A DNA stretch of 32,041 nt from an uncultured Alphaproteobacteria bacterium (GCA_902535885.1 CACAVG010000005.1:1-32041), one strand, 5' to 3'. Shown: positions 7,661 through 15,916, numbered from the stretch's first letter. The notes: generated from the sequence alone by a model not told the origin. A program made the numbers and translations.

Positions 7661-8502
7661 CTAATCTTATTAATATATTTTAAAAATACATCTACTGAGA
7701 TTGCTTTTCTAGCTTCCTTACAATGACTACACAATTTTTTATACTCTCCACATGGAGATAAATTATGGTCATAATATATATTCTCGTGGAAATCATAACC
7801 AATTGCTTCAGGGGTTATCCAACCTCCAAAATATAAAACTGCTTTTTTATTTAAAGCTGCGGCTACGTGCCCAAATCCTCCTTCAGGACCCACATAAAAA
7901 TCTGCTTCATTTAAAACAGCACATGCTAGACGAAAATCCATATTTTTAGGAGAAAAGACCGATAAGTTTTTTTTACTTTCCTTATGGACTGATTGAATTA
8001 CTAAAAAATCTTTTGTTAGTACATCAATTAGTTTTTGCCAATTTTTTGCTCCCCAATCTTTATTTTGATGCTTGATACTAAATTGCCGATCGTGAATTTT
8101 TGTAGATGAAGTTTCTAAAAAAATAATTTTTTTATAATTCTTTTTATTTGACCTTCTCCAAAACTTTATTGCTTTTAAAATTATTTTCTTTGCATCAACT
8201 TTTTCTTTCTTTGTAAAATAAATTTCTCCAGGATTGGGTTTAAATTTTTTCCAAACATAATTTGTATTAGTGCTTTTTTCATAATCAATATAAGGTCTAT
8301 TGTATGGATGATAATCAATTATATGCGTGGGTTTACTTTTATCAAGATTTCTGCAATCAGATATATTTGGATTATTATCGTATACTATAGAATGATAGGC
8401 GCTTTGGTTTTTTGCTTCACCGATTACAATTTGTCTATCTGGAAATTGTTTTTTAATTTTTGACGCAAATTTTGTTATTAGTAAATCATCACCGTAACCC
8501 AT
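7657..8502 (-). CDS. Glycosyltransferase family 9-like protein
   Basis: The 281-residue protein opens with MGYGDDLLITKFASKI, the G-x-G-D loop of heptosyltransferase-like GT-B enzymes. It has a central NKDWGAKNWQKLI segment, a nucleotide-sugar-site-like VGPEGGFGHVAAALNKKAV (about 203-221) and a cysteine-bearing tail with CGEYKKLC-SHC. Shortened GT9 relatives of this pattern are common in alphaproteobacteria; the acceptor is unknown. The ATG directly follows the TAA of argG (TAA|ATG), so it is the last gene of the IalB-argG operon and is probably translated by coupling. It is smaller than true heptosyltransferases (about 320-350 residues). Confidence 0.75.
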   Translation of the reverse strand: MGYGDDLLITKFASKIKKQFPDRQIVIGEAKNQSAYHSIVYDNNPNISDCRNLDKSKPTHIIDYHPYNRPYIDYEKSTNTNYVWKKFKPNPGEIYFTKKEKVDAKKIILKAIKFWRRSNKKNYKKIIFLETSSTKIHDRQFSIKHQNKDWGAKNWQKLIDVLTKDFLVIQSVHKESKKNLSVFSPKNMDFRLACAVLNEADFYVGPEGGFGHVAAALNKKAVLYFGGWITPEAIGYDFHENIYYDHNLSPCGEYKKLCSHCKEARKAISVDVFLKYINKIS

Positions 8503-9696
8503 TTACTGACGATTGTTTTTTTTAAGTCTAACTGAATTTACTTTTATAAATCCTTCTGCATCTTTCTGATTATAATCTCCAACCTCATCAAATGAAACAA
8601 GGGAATTATCATACAAACTATTATTAGATTTTCTTCCTAAAATAATTACATTGCCTTTAAATACCTTAATTTTAACTTCCCCATTTACATTTTTTTGAGT
8701 GGAGTCAATCAGTCTTTGCATTGCTATTCTTTCTGAGGAAAACCAAAATCCATTATAAATTGTTTCGGCATATTTAGGCATTATCTCATCTTTAAGATGG
8801 GCCTCTCCTTTATCTAATGTTATGCTCTCAATAGCTTTTCTTGCATTAATTAATATTGTTCCTCCAGGAGTTTCATAAATTCCCCTTGATTTCATTCCAA
8901 CAAATCTGTTTTCCACAAGGTCGACTCTTCCAACACCATGCTTGCCGGCTATTGAATTTAATTTTGCTAAAAGCTCGTGCGGCTTAAAATTATTATTATT
9001 TATTGATACAGGATCGCCATTTTTAAATTCAATTATTAGTTCTTCTGCTTTATCTGGAGAATCTTCGATGCTACAAGTTCTTGAAAAAACATACTCGGGT
9101 GGCTCAATCCAAGGATCCTCAAGAAGTTTACCTTCAGAGGAAGTATGTAAAAGATTTGCATCTGTACTAAATGGAGGTTCGCCCATCTTATCTTTAGGAA
9201 TTGTGATCTGATTTTTTTCTGCATATTCAATTAGATCTTTTCTGCTTTGGAATTCCCAATCTCTCCAAGGTGATATAACTTCAATTTTTGGATTATTTGC
9301 ATAATAACCTAATTCAAATCTAACTTGATCATTACCTTTGCCAGTAGCACCATGAGCTACAGCATCAGCTCCGACGATTTTTGCAATTTCAATTTGTCTT
9401 TTTGCTATCAAGGGTCTTGCTATAGCTGTACCCAATAAATATGTTCCTTCGTAAAGAGTATTTGCCCTAAACATTGGAAAAACATAATCCGTAACGAATT
9501 CTTCTTGTAAATCTTCAATGAATATTTCTTCTACACCTAAATTTTTTGCTTTAGCCTCAATTGGTGAAAGCTCATCTCCTTGACCTATATCAGCTGTGAA
9601 TGTAACTACTTGGCATTCATATTTATTTTGAAGCCACTTAAGAATTACACTAGTATCTAATCCACCAGAATATGCTAAAACAATTTTTTTAGGCAT
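8503..9696 (-). CDS. argG: Argininosuccinate synthase ArgG
   Basis: Condenses citrulline and aspartate with ATP to argininosuccinate, the penultimate step of arginine synthesis; cytoplasmic tetramer. The 397-residue protein has the P-loop-like [12 protein letters not shown] (8-19) and the citrulline/aspartate segment [14 protein letters not shown] (about 115-128). [10 protein letters not shown] and [23 protein letters not shown] follow further on. Full length, with all motifs intact. It starts immediately after the stop of the IalB-like gene and ends immediately before the glycosyltransferase start. No other arg gene is in the window. Confidence 0.98.
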   Translation of the reverse strand: MPKKIVLAYSGGLDTSVILKWLQNKYECQVVTFTADIGQGDELSPIEAKAKNLGVEEIFIEDLQEEFVTDYVFPMFRANTLYEGTYLLGTAIARPLIAKRQIEIAKIVGADAVAHGATGKGNDQVRFELGYYANNPKIEVISPWRDWEFQSRKDLIEYAEKNQITIPKDKMGEPPFSTDANLLHTSSEGKLLEDPWIEPPEYVFSRTCSIEDSPDKAEELIIEFKNGDPVSINNNNFKPHELLAKLNSIAGKHGVGRVDLVENRFVGMKSRGIYETPGGTILINARKAIESITLDKGEAHLKDEIMPKYAETIYNGFWFSSERIAMQRLIDSTQKNVNGEVKIKVFKGNVIILGRKSNNSLYDNSLVSFDEVGDYNQKDAEGFIKVNSVRLKKNNRQ

Positions 9697-10170
9697 TTAG
9701 CACTCTTCAGTTAATTTATTATAAGCTGCAGTAAATCCATTAAGTGTGTATATGTCATTTGTTATAGTGCCTCTAGAGGACTCGCCACTAACTTTAAGCT
9801 CGAGTCCTTTTTTCATTGCAAAAATAACTTTATTATCTTCTTCTGTCCAAGCGGCGGTAGGCACATCTTCAGTTGTATAAAATTTATATTCTCCATTATC
9901 AATATTTACAATTATATCAGATGGAACTTTATAATTATAACCTGCTTCTATCTGTACTACGGTTTCTGGATTGCCAATGTTTTTATAAACCAAAACGTAG
10001 AAGTTACCTCTCTTCTTATCACTGGGTAAATCTGACTCTGTTGCCAAGCTGCCAATATAACAATACTCATCAGCTTTCTCAAAAGACCATTTACCAACCT
10101 CTAGCGCCATTAAAGTACTAGGAAGTGCTACATATAGCACTATTAAAAACTTAAGAAAAATTTTCATCAA
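9697..10170 (-). CDS. IalB-family (invasion-associated locus B-like) secreted protein
   Basis: The 157-residue product has a signal peptide (about 1-22, ending at ALPSTLMA), a WSFEKADEYCYI segment, and two cysteines at C37 and the last residue C157 that could pair. The body carries the alternating-strand pattern and the late motif GLELKVSGESSRGT-x-TNDIYTLNGFTAAY typical of the IalB family (PF06776), which is widespread in non-pathogenic alphaproteobacteria. Its role there is unknown; the invasion name comes from Bartonella. The protein should be periplasmic. It heads an operon with argG through a TAA|ATG junction and is divergent from the ECF sigma gene. Confidence 0.8.
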   Translation of the reverse strand: MMKIFLKFLIVLYVALPSTLMALEVGKWSFEKADEYCYIGSLATESDLPSDKKRGNFYVLVYKNIGNPETVVQIEAGYNYKVPSDIIVNIDNGEYKFYTTEDVPTAAWTEEDNKVIFAMKKGLELKVSGESSRGTITNDIYTLNGFTAAYNKLTEEC

Positions 10171-10239
10171 TTCTTTCTTTTAGTATATCTTATGCAATTA
10201 GTTAAGAGTGTTTAATCAATGTTAGGGTCTTTTTAAATT
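10171..10239. promoter_or_regulatory. Divergent promoter region between the IalB-like gene and the ECF sigma gene
   Basis: These 69 bp must hold the promoters of the IalB-argG-glycosyltransferase operon (minus strand) and the ECF sigma/anti-sigma operon (plus strand). On the minus strand TGATTA (10218-10213) and TAAGA (10192-10188) resemble the TGATC/TAAGA elements known for ChrR-controlled sigma factors. The 20-bp spacer is too long to trust. On the plus strand TAAGA occurs at 10203-10207 without a matching upstream element. Confidence 0.35.
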
Positions 10240-10776
10240 ATGGAAAAATTAAACTTAAATGACTTGATGAAACAGATTCAAAAAGACCGCGACGAAATGG
10301 CTTTTTCACAAATTTTTGATTTTTTTGCCCCTAAAGTTAACGCTTATTTTATTCAAAATAGGATCAAGTTTGAAAGCTCTGAAGAGCTTACACAAGAAGT
10401 CTTAAGTACTGTTTGGGTAAAATCAAACCTATATGATTCATCAAAATCAGCACTTTCAACATGGATATTTACTATAGCGAGAAACAAAAAAATAGACTTT
10501 TTAAGGAAAAATTCAAAAATTAACTTTAAAGAAGAAGATATAAGAGAATTTTTATACCAAGATAGAGAAGTTGATCTCATTGAAGAAAGTGAGGCAAAAA
10601 AACAAATAGAAAGAATAAATAATGAGCTCGATGAACAGCAAAAAATAATGATAAAAATGAACTTTTTTGAAAACAAAAGTCATAAAAAAATTGCAGATGA
10701 GCTTGAAATTCCATTAGGGACAGTTAAATCTAGAATAAGACACATTTTAACGAAAATGCAGGAATTTTTAAGATGA
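10240..10776 (+). CDS. ECF-type RNA polymerase sigma factor (ChrR-associated group)
   Basis: The 178-residue protein has the two conserved ECF regions and no others. Region 2 (about 20-90) includes the core-binding/-10 segment SSEELTQEVLSTVW and STWIFTIARNKKIDFLR. Region 4 (about 128-175) has the helix-turn-helix HKKIADELEIPLGTVKSRI that contacts the -35 element. A cupin-type ChrR anti-sigma gene overlaps it by 4 bp (ATGA), which places it with the RpoE/ChrR group; that group drives the singlet-oxygen and organic-peroxide response in Rhodobacter. Its regulon here is unknown. The ATG has no clear Shine-Dalgarno. Confidence 0.92.
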   Translation: MEKLNLNDLMKQIQKDRDEMAFSQIFDFFAPKVNAYFIQNRIKFESSEELTQEVLSTVWVKSNLYDSSKSALSTWIFTIARNKKIDFLRKNSKINFKEEDIREFLYQDREVDLIEESEAKKQIERINNELDEQQKIMIKMNFFENKSHKKIADELEIPLGTVKSRIRHILTKMQEFLR

Positions 10777-11396
10777 ACGGAACAGTTGTAAAAAACCAGC
10801 TAATTTTTGATTTTGCCTCTGGAATATTGGGTCCAGCAAAGTCGCTGTTTACTTCAACATATTTAGAATTAAACTCAGATGCCTCAAAAATTGTTAGTAC
10901 ATTTGAAAATATGTTGGGTGAAAACTTGATGGATAACGAAAACATTCATCCTAAAAATTTGAAGTACAAAGACTGTATAAATAATGAAAATATAAAATCT
11001 GTTCCAAATCTTAAAGATCCAGTAACCAGTTTTTTTGGAAACATAAATAACTTAAATTGGAAACAAGTTTATAAAGGTTTTAAAGAGTATACCGCATCGA
11101 TCGATGATAAAGACGAATTGAAATTAATAAAAATGGACCCTGGAGTTTCTGTTCCGCTGCACTCACATGGTGGAAAAGAGTATATATTAGTCTTAGATGG
11201 TAGTTTCTGCGATGAATATGGTAAGTACTCTAGAGGTGATATTCAAATAAATGACCAAAAAATTAAACATACGCCAATAGCATCTAAAGACACGGGCTGT
11301 ATATGCATGAGTATAACCGAAAAAGATGTAATATTCTTTGGTAAGTATGGATCTTTTTTAAACTTATTTACATTTATTAAATCTTTTTTTAAGTAA
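10773..11396 (+). CDS. chrR: ChrR-like cupin anti-sigma factor lacking the N-terminal zinc ligands
   Basis: Predicted partner that holds the adjacent ECF sigma factor inactive. The 207-residue protein aligns with ChrR in two parts. The N-terminal sigma-binding domain (1 to about 70) keeps the DFASGILGPAKSLFTSTYLELN pattern in outline, but at the places of the zinc ligands (His...HxxxCxxC) it has Y30, N34 and A37, and there is no His or Cys before residue 59. The C-terminal cupin (about 100-190) keeps a full metal site: H130, H132, E136 and H166, with exactly the H-x-H-x3-E spacing and the 36-residue distance I recall for Rhodobacter ChrR. The start overlaps the sigma gene stop. The sequence suggests a zinc-independent sigma-binding domain; whether it still binds sigma is untested. 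Confidence 0.85.
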   Translation: MNGTVVKNQLIFDFASGILGPAKSLFTSTYLELNSDASKIVSTFENMLGENLMDNENIHPKNLKYKDCINNENIKSVPNLKDPVTSFFGNINNLNWKQVYKGFKEYTASIDDKDELKLIKMDPGVSVPLHSHGGKEYILVLDGSFCDEYGKYSRGDIQINDQKIKHTPIASKDTGCICMSITEKDVIFFGKYGSFLNLFTFIKSFFK

Positions 11397-11426
11397 AAAT
11401 AATCTCATTATTGTATAACTTAATAC

Positions 11427-12422
11427 GTGTCTAAGATTCACGTAGAATTTGTTAGGGGTAAAAGAGTTGAAAGCATCCATCAGGTTAAGGCTTTTGTAAC
11501 AGCTGTCGATGGTAAAATTTTATTATCTACAAATAATGAATATGAATATTTTTTTCCTAGGTCATCAATTAAAATATTTCAAGCAATTCCTTTTGCAATG
11601 TCAAATGCAATCAAAAATTATAAATTAAATAATAAACATATAGCTTTAGCTTGTGCTTCACACAAAGGAGAAAAATTTCATGTTAGAGAACTTAAAAAAT
11701 GGATTACAAAAATAAAATTAGAAACAAAAAATTTACAATGTGGTATTCATGCTCCATTAGATAAAAATGCCTCTGAAAAAATAATATATTCTAGAAAAAA
11801 ATTTAACGAACTACATAACAATTGTGCAGGCAAACACTTAGGTATGTTAACAAGCTGTTTGGTCAATAATCAGAGCATTACAAACTATCTTGATTATAAT
11901 CACGCGCATCAAAAAAGTATTAGAAAAATTTTTAATAAATTTACAGAAAGCAAATTGTCAAAGAAAAATTTCTCTCTAGATGGTTGTAGTGCACCACAAT
12001 ACTCATTTAAAATTAAATCTATATCAAGAGCATTAAATAATTTGATTAAGAGTTATAAAAATAATTATGAGTATACTGATCAGGTAAGAATTTTGGTTAA
12101 TTCAATTTTAGAAAATCCTGAATTTATTGGAGGAACAGTGAGTTTTGATACAAAAATAATAAAAGCTTCAAAAGGAAAAATATTTTGTAAAAGTGGGGCT
12201 GAAGGTGTTTTTTTGTTTGTTGATTTCCAAAAGGAAATAAGTGGGATAATTAAAGTTACAGATGGGAATGAAAGAGCTATTCCAATTGCTATACTGAATA
12301 TTTTTAAAAAGTTAAAAATTATGAATAGGAGAGAGTTAAAAAATTTAGAAAAGAAAGAAATATTTGAGCTTCGAAATCATACAAGTAAAAAAATTGGTCA
12401 TATCTGCATTACAATGAAATGA
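11427..12422 (+). CDS. L-asparaginase II family protein
   Basis: Member of the thermolabile asparaginase II family (PF06089), predicted to hydrolyse asparagine to aspartate and ammonia in the cytoplasm. The 331-residue protein shows the family order: VEFVRGKRVESIHQVKAFV at the N-terminus, a PRSSIKIFQAIPF serine segment, ACASHKGE (about 75), the HNNCAGKHLGML motif (about 130-141), LDGCSAPQY (about 187-195), and KSGAEGVF near residue 257. The likely start is GTG at 11427, 30 bp after the ChrR stop; no ATG gives a complete N-terminus. The gene overlaps the convergent DUF3429 gene by 14 bp. Confidence 0.9.
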   Translation: MSKIHVEFVRGKRVESIHQVKAFVTAVDGKILLSTNNEYEYFFPRSSIKIFQAIPFAMSNAIKNYKLNNKHIALACASHKGEKFHVRELKKWITKIKLETKNLQCGIHAPLDKNASEKIIYSRKKFNELHNNCAGKHLGMLTSCLVNNQSITNYLDYNHAHQKSIRKIFNKFTESKLSKKNFSLDGCSAPQYSFKIKSISRALNNLIKSYKNNYEYTDQVRILVNSILENPEFIGGTVSFDTKIIKASKGKIFCKSGAEGVFLFVDFQKEISGIIKVTDGNERAIPIAILNIFKKLKIMNRRELKNLEKKEIFELRNHTSKKIGHICITMK

Positions 12423-12840
12423 AAAACAAAAATATGATTATTATAATCGTCAAAGGTAATCTGAGAAAGTAAAATACTTTTTTATTTGATTCGTTTGCAA
12501 ATAAAATAATATAGTCAAAAAATAATTGGGTTAACAACAATAAAGTTATTAAAATATAAATTAATATAATATTAATATTAAGAAGACTTAAAATAATAAT
12601 TATAACAGCAAATAAGCTTGGTAAAAAACCATATATCACTATGTGAGTTGGTGGATCCACTTTTAAATTCCAATTTATTGATCCAATAAAAACAATTATG
12701 ATTAGACTGTAGTATGTTATAAAATTAAGTAAATCTTCATCTTTAAGTATAAAAAAATAGTATTTATCTAAAAAAGCTAAAACATATGGTATTAATCCAA
12801 AATATGAAATTAAAAATTGAAAATTAATTTTTTTGGACAT
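12409..12840 (-). CDS. DUF3429-family membrane protein
   Basis: The 143-residue protein has about five hydrophobic helices and the family features of DUF3429: a first helix ending in GLIPYVLAF, then YSLIIIVFIGSINWNL (the G-x-I/V-x-W turn), YGFLPSLFAVI, and a late FYFLRLPLTIII. The function of the family is unknown. Its ATG at 12840 faces the fructosamine-kinase ATG at 12846 with only 5 bp between, so its promoter must lie inside that gene. The 3' end overlaps the asparaginase gene. Confidence 0.7.
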   Translation of the reverse strand: MSKKINFQFLISYFGLIPYVLAFLDKYYFFILKDEDLLNFITYYSLIIIVFIGSINWNLKVDPPTHIVIYGFLPSLFAVIIIILSLLNINIILIYILITLLLLTQLFFDYIILFANESNKKVFYFLRLPLTIIIIIFLFFISL

Positions 12841-12845
12841 TTGAT

Positions 12846-13721
12846 ATGATTAAAAAAAATATCATTATAGAAATTCAAAAACTTTTAAATAATAAAAAAA
12901 TTATAGATAGCAAGTTATTATCAGACTCTTTTGGCATTAATTGTATAAAGATTATTACAAATGATAGTAAGGAGTTTATAGTAAAATATTATTACAAAAA
13001 TAATGATGGATTTAATGCTATAAAATCTGAAACTGATAATCTTATATTTTTTAATAAACAAAAGTTTAATTATTTTCCTAATATTATTAACTATAATGAT
13101 AAATTTCTTGTAATGTCATTCATAGGTAATAATGATGATTATCCAGAACAAACAAATGTTGATTTGTTAAATGCCATAGTTTCTATTCATTCAATAAAAA
13201 ATAAAGATTATGGGTTTGATTTTGACACTCAGATTGGTGGTTTAAAACAGATTAATTCTAAATCTAAAAATTGGAAAGAATTCTATACAGAAAAAAGACT
13301 ATCTTACATATTTGATTTAATTAATAAAAATAAGCCTATGGATAAATCAATTAATACTAAAATTGATTTATTGATTAAAAAAATGGATAATTTTATTCCA
13401 ACCAATCCACAACCATCATTGTTGCACGGCGACTTATGGGAAGGAAATATACTTTTTAAAAACAAAAAGTTTGAAGGTTTTATTGACCCAGGATCATTTT
13501 ATGGTCACAATGAATTAGAGATTTCTTATTTGAGGTGGTTTAACCCAAAATTTATTGATGAAAATTTTTTAAATAAATACAACGATAAAATCAAGATTGA
13601 TAAAAATTACTTAGAATATGAACCAATTTATCAATTGTATTATTCGTTATTAAATGTTTTCTTATGGGATAGAGTTTATGTTAAGGATGTTCGTAGGTTA
13701 CTAAATAAAATTAAAATATAA
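12846..13721 (+). CDS. Fructosamine/ketosamine-3-kinase family protein
   Basis: Family PF03881 kinases phosphorylate protein- or amine-bound ketosamines, which then decompose, a repair of glycation. The 291-residue protein has an N-terminal lobe with the lysine-bearing strand EFIVKYYY, the catalytic loop HGDLWEGNILF (about 197-207) with its D and N, and the metal-binding FIDPGSFYGHNELEIS (about 215-230), where the family has DP-x-x-x-YG-x-x-E-x-D/E. The ATP and metal residues are therefore present. It is divergent from DUF3429 (5 bp) and convergent with the aldo/keto reductase (3 bp). The substrate in this organism is not known. Confidence 0.88.
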   Translation: MIKKNIIIEIQKLLNNKKIIDSKLLSDSFGINCIKIITNDSKEFIVKYYYKNNDGFNAIKSETDNLIFFNKQKFNYFPNIINYNDKFLVMSFIGNNDDYPEQTNVDLLNAIVSIHSIKNKDYGFDFDTQIGGLKQINSKSKNWKEFYTEKRLSYIFDLINKNKPMDKSINTKIDLLIKKMDNFIPTNPQPSLLHGDLWEGNILFKNKKFEGFIDPGSFYGHNELEISYLRWFNPKFIDENFLNKYNDKIKIDKNYLEYEPIYQLYYSLLNVFLWDRVYVKDVRRLLNKIKI

Positions 13722-13724
13722 ATA

Positions 13725-14777
13725 TTATACACAAGGATTAGGATCTGATAAGTGTATGTTCTCAATTTCTTTTAATATTTCTTTTGATAGTGTTATATTA
13801 ATACTATCAATATTTTCTTTAAGTTGATCCATAGTAGTAGCACCAATTATATTGCTTGTAACAAATGGACGATCATTAACAAAAGCGTTAGCAAATGTAG
13901 ATGGTGCTATTTCGTATTTTTGGGCAAGTTTAAAATATTTTTCAATTGCATTTTCACCTCTCTCAGTATGGTGTCTAGAAAATCGTCTAGGCCAAAGAGT
14001 ATACCGTGCTTTTTCCGGATTTTTTCCTCCAATATATTTACCACTTAGTCTACCACCTGCTAAAGGAGAATAAGCGAGTAACCCACAATTCTCTCTGATT
14101 GAGACTTCCGAGTTATGAATATCAAATACACGGTTAACTAAACTATAAACATTCTGTATTGACATCATTCGAGGAAGGTTTTTTTCTTTAGAAATTTGAA
14201 GGTATTTCATGACACCCCATGGTGTCTCATTAGATAAACCAGCGTATCTAATTTTGCCTGCTTTGACAAGTTGAGCTAAGTTATATAAAACTTCCTCTAC
14301 TGTTGTCCAATCATTATCACTTGCATCATATTCAAAATCTAGAATTCCAAATTTTGGTACTTTTCTCTCCGGCCAATGTAATTGGTATAAATCTATATAA
14401 TCAGTTTTTAATCTCTTAAGACTTTCATCTATAGCAGCATTCATATTTTGTTTATCAAAACCTAAGTTTTTTGATCCATTTCTAATCCACTCAAGACCGT
14501 CAGATTTAGAAGCTATTTTTGATGCTAAAATTATTTTGTTTCTATTTTTTCTTTCTTTAAACCAGCTACCTACTATTTCCTCAGTTTTTCCGTAAGTTTC
14601 TTTTCTAGGCATTACTGCATATAATTCAGCTGTATCAAAAAAATTTACACCTCTTTCAAATGCATAATCCATCTGCTCAAAGCCATCTTCTTGACTATTT
14701 TGTTCACCAAAAGTCATGGTTCCTAAACAAATGACACTTACATTTATGTCTGTATTGCCTAGTTTTCTATATTTCAT
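13725..14777 (-). CDS. Aldo/keto reductase, Tas-type (copy 1)
   Basis: NADPH-dependent carbonyl reductase fold. The 350-residue protein begins at ATG 14777 with MKYRKLGNTDINVSVICLGT, which aligns with its neighbour; an upstream in-frame ATG at 14837 would add 20 unrelated residues. The catalytic tetrad is visible: D in FFDTAELY and the Y of the same motif, K in LASKIAS, H in LYQLHWPERK. The cofactor segment NIIGATTMDQLKENI lies near the C-terminus. It resembles Tas/YajO proteins throughout, and the substrate is unknown. It lies 19 bp after copy 2, in tandem on the same strand. Confidence 0.93.
   Translation of the reverse strand: MKYRKLGNTDINVSVICLGTMTFGEQNSQEDGFEQMDYAFERGVNFFDTAELYAVMPRKETYGKTEEIVGSWFKERKNRNKIILASKIASKSDGLEWIRNGSKNLGFDKQNMNAAIDESLKRLKTDYIDLYQLHWPERKVPKFGILDFEYDASDNDWTTVEEVLYNLAQLVKAGKIRYAGLSNETPWGVMKYLQISKEKNLPRMMSIQNVYSLVNRVFDIHNSEVSIRENCGLLAYSPLAGGRLSGKYIGGKNPEKARYTLWPRRFSRHHTERGENAIEKYFKLAQKYEIAPSTFANAFVNDRPFVTSNIIGATTMDQLKENIDSINITLSKEILKEIENIHLSDPNPCV
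14625..14694 (-). repeat. 70-bp identical tract, copy in reductase 1
   Basis: Identical base for base to 15694-15763. It covers codons of about residues 28-51 (QEDGFEQMDYAFERGVNFFD). Elsewhere the two genes differ at many silent sites, even where the protein is identical (for example near the NIIGATTMDQLKENI codons), so this tract points to recent gene conversion. Confidence 0.9.
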
Positions 14778-14796
14778 TTTTTTATATTTTTTATTA

Positions 14797-15846
14797 TTAG
14801 ACGCACGGGTTTGGATCAAAAAGATGAATATCTTCAATCTCTTTTAATATATCATCAGTTAAAGTTATATCAATACTATCTATGTTTTCTTTAAGCTGGT
14901 CCATTGTTGTGGCCCCTATAATGTTGCTAGTTACAAAAGGGCGATTATTTACAAATGCATTTGCAAAAGTAGATGGAGTAATACCATGCTTATGAGCAAG
15001 ATTAACGTATTTTTCAATTGCGTTTTCTCCTCTCATAGTGTTATGTCTATCAAACCTATTAGCCCATAATGTAAATCTTGTATTCGGTGGATTTTTACCT
15101 CCAATATATTTTCCGCTCAATCTTCCTCCAGCCAAAGGTGAGTAAGCAAGTAAACCACAATTTTCTCGAATAGAAACTTCAGAGTTATGAATATCAAAAA
15201 TTCTGTTTACTAAACTATACACATTCTGAATAGACATCATCCGAGGTAAATTTTTTTCTTCAGATAATTTCATATATTTCATGACACCCCAAGGTGTCTC
15301 ATTAGAGACTCCTATATACCTCACTTTTCCTTGCTTAATTAAATCTTGAAGACAGAATAAAACTTCCTCTAACTCAACCCACGTGTCTTCTGGGTCATAT
15401 TCAAAATCTAGAGTTCCAAATTTTGGTACCTTTCTCTCTGGGGCGTGAAGTTGATATAAATCAATATAATCAGTTTTTAATCTCTTAAGACTACCTTCAA
15501 TTGCGGCATTAATATTTTTTTTATCAAAAATTAGATTTGGACCACCATTTCTTATCCAACTGTTTCCTTCACCTTTTGCACAAATTTTTGTTGCTAAAAT
15601 TACATCTTTTCTTTTATTATTTTGTTCAAACCAATTTCCAATAATTTCTTCTGTTTTTCCATAAGTTTCAGCTCTAGTTGGTATAGAATATACTTCAGCT
15701 GTATCAAAAAAATTTACACCTCTTTCAAATGCATAATCCATCTGCTCAAAGCCATCTTCTTGATTATTTTGTTCTCCCCAAGTCATAGTACCAAGACAGA
15801 TAACGCTCACATCTATATCTGTTGTCCCTAGTTTTCTATACTTCAT
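14797..15846 (-). CDS. Aldo/keto reductase, Tas-type (copy 2)
   Basis: Tandem paralogue of the preceding reductase: 349 residues starting MKYRKLGTTDIDVSVICLGT, with the same tetrad (D and Y in FFDTAEVY, K in LATKICAK, H in LYQLHAPERK) and the same C-terminal NIIGATTMDQLKENI and FDPNPCV ending. The copies differ most in the helix after the active-site lysine and around residues 165-190. The gene starts 70 bp from the divergent Bax-inhibitor gene and is the promoter-proximal member of the pair. Substrate unknown; the divergence suggests that substrate preference may differ between the copies (inference). Confidence 0.93.
   Translation of the reverse strand: MKYRKLGTTDIDVSVICLGTMTWGEQNNQEDGFEQMDYAFERGVNFFDTAEVYSIPTRAETYGKTEEIIGNWFEQNNKRKDVILATKICAKGEGNSWIRNGGPNLIFDKKNINAAIEGSLKRLKTDYIDLYQLHAPERKVPKFGTLDFEYDPEDTWVELEEVLFCLQDLIKQGKVRYIGVSNETPWGVMKYMKLSEEKNLPRMMSIQNVYSLVNRIFDIHNSEVSIRENCGLLAYSPLAGGRLSGKYIGGKNPPNTRFTLWANRFDRHNTMRGENAIEKYVNLAHKHGITPSTFANAFVNNRPFVTSNIIGATTMDQLKENIDSIDITLTDDILKEIEDIHLFDPNPCV
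15694..15763 (-). repeat. 70-bp identical tract, copy in reductase 2
   Basis: Second copy of the tract at 14625-14694, in the same position of the paralogous gene and the same orientation, 1069 bp away. Direct repeats of this length can also mediate deletion of the segment between them by homologous recombination. Confidence 0.9.
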
Positions 15847-15865
15847 ACTTTTTTTACAAAATGCC

Positions 15866-15912
15866 TTGAAATTGTCCGATTTATAGCGATATTAGTAATA
15901 AATAAAAGGAGA
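15866..15912 (+). promoter_or_regulatory. Candidate promoter and ribosome site of the Bax-inhibitor-family gene
   Basis: TTGAAA (15866-15871) is followed after 16 bp by GATATT (15888-15893), and AAAGGAGA (15905-15912) lies five bases before the ATG at 15917. The ribosome site is clear and unusual for this window. The promoter call is tentative. The region is only 70 bp and must also drive the divergent reductase pair. Confidence 0.45.
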
Positions 15913-15916
15913 AATT

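Noticed and set aside
8942-9230. Open frames antisense or out of frame inside argG
   Set aside because: They have no recognisable product and lie within a strongly conserved gene; the same applies to the antisense frames in ccmF, folD, the binding protein gene, tsaD and purH.
10171-10239. A ChrR-group sigma promoter (TGATC/TAAGA elements) upstream of the ECF operon or the IalB gene
   Set aside because: Only TGATTA-N20-TAAGA on the minus strand is seen; the spacer is too long and no plus-strand pair exists, so autoregulation cannot be claimed.
14778-14837. Longer start for reductase copy 1 (ATG at 14837)
   Set aside because: The extra 20 residues have no counterpart in copy 2 and overlap its 3' end; ATG 14777 aligns the two proteins from residue 1.
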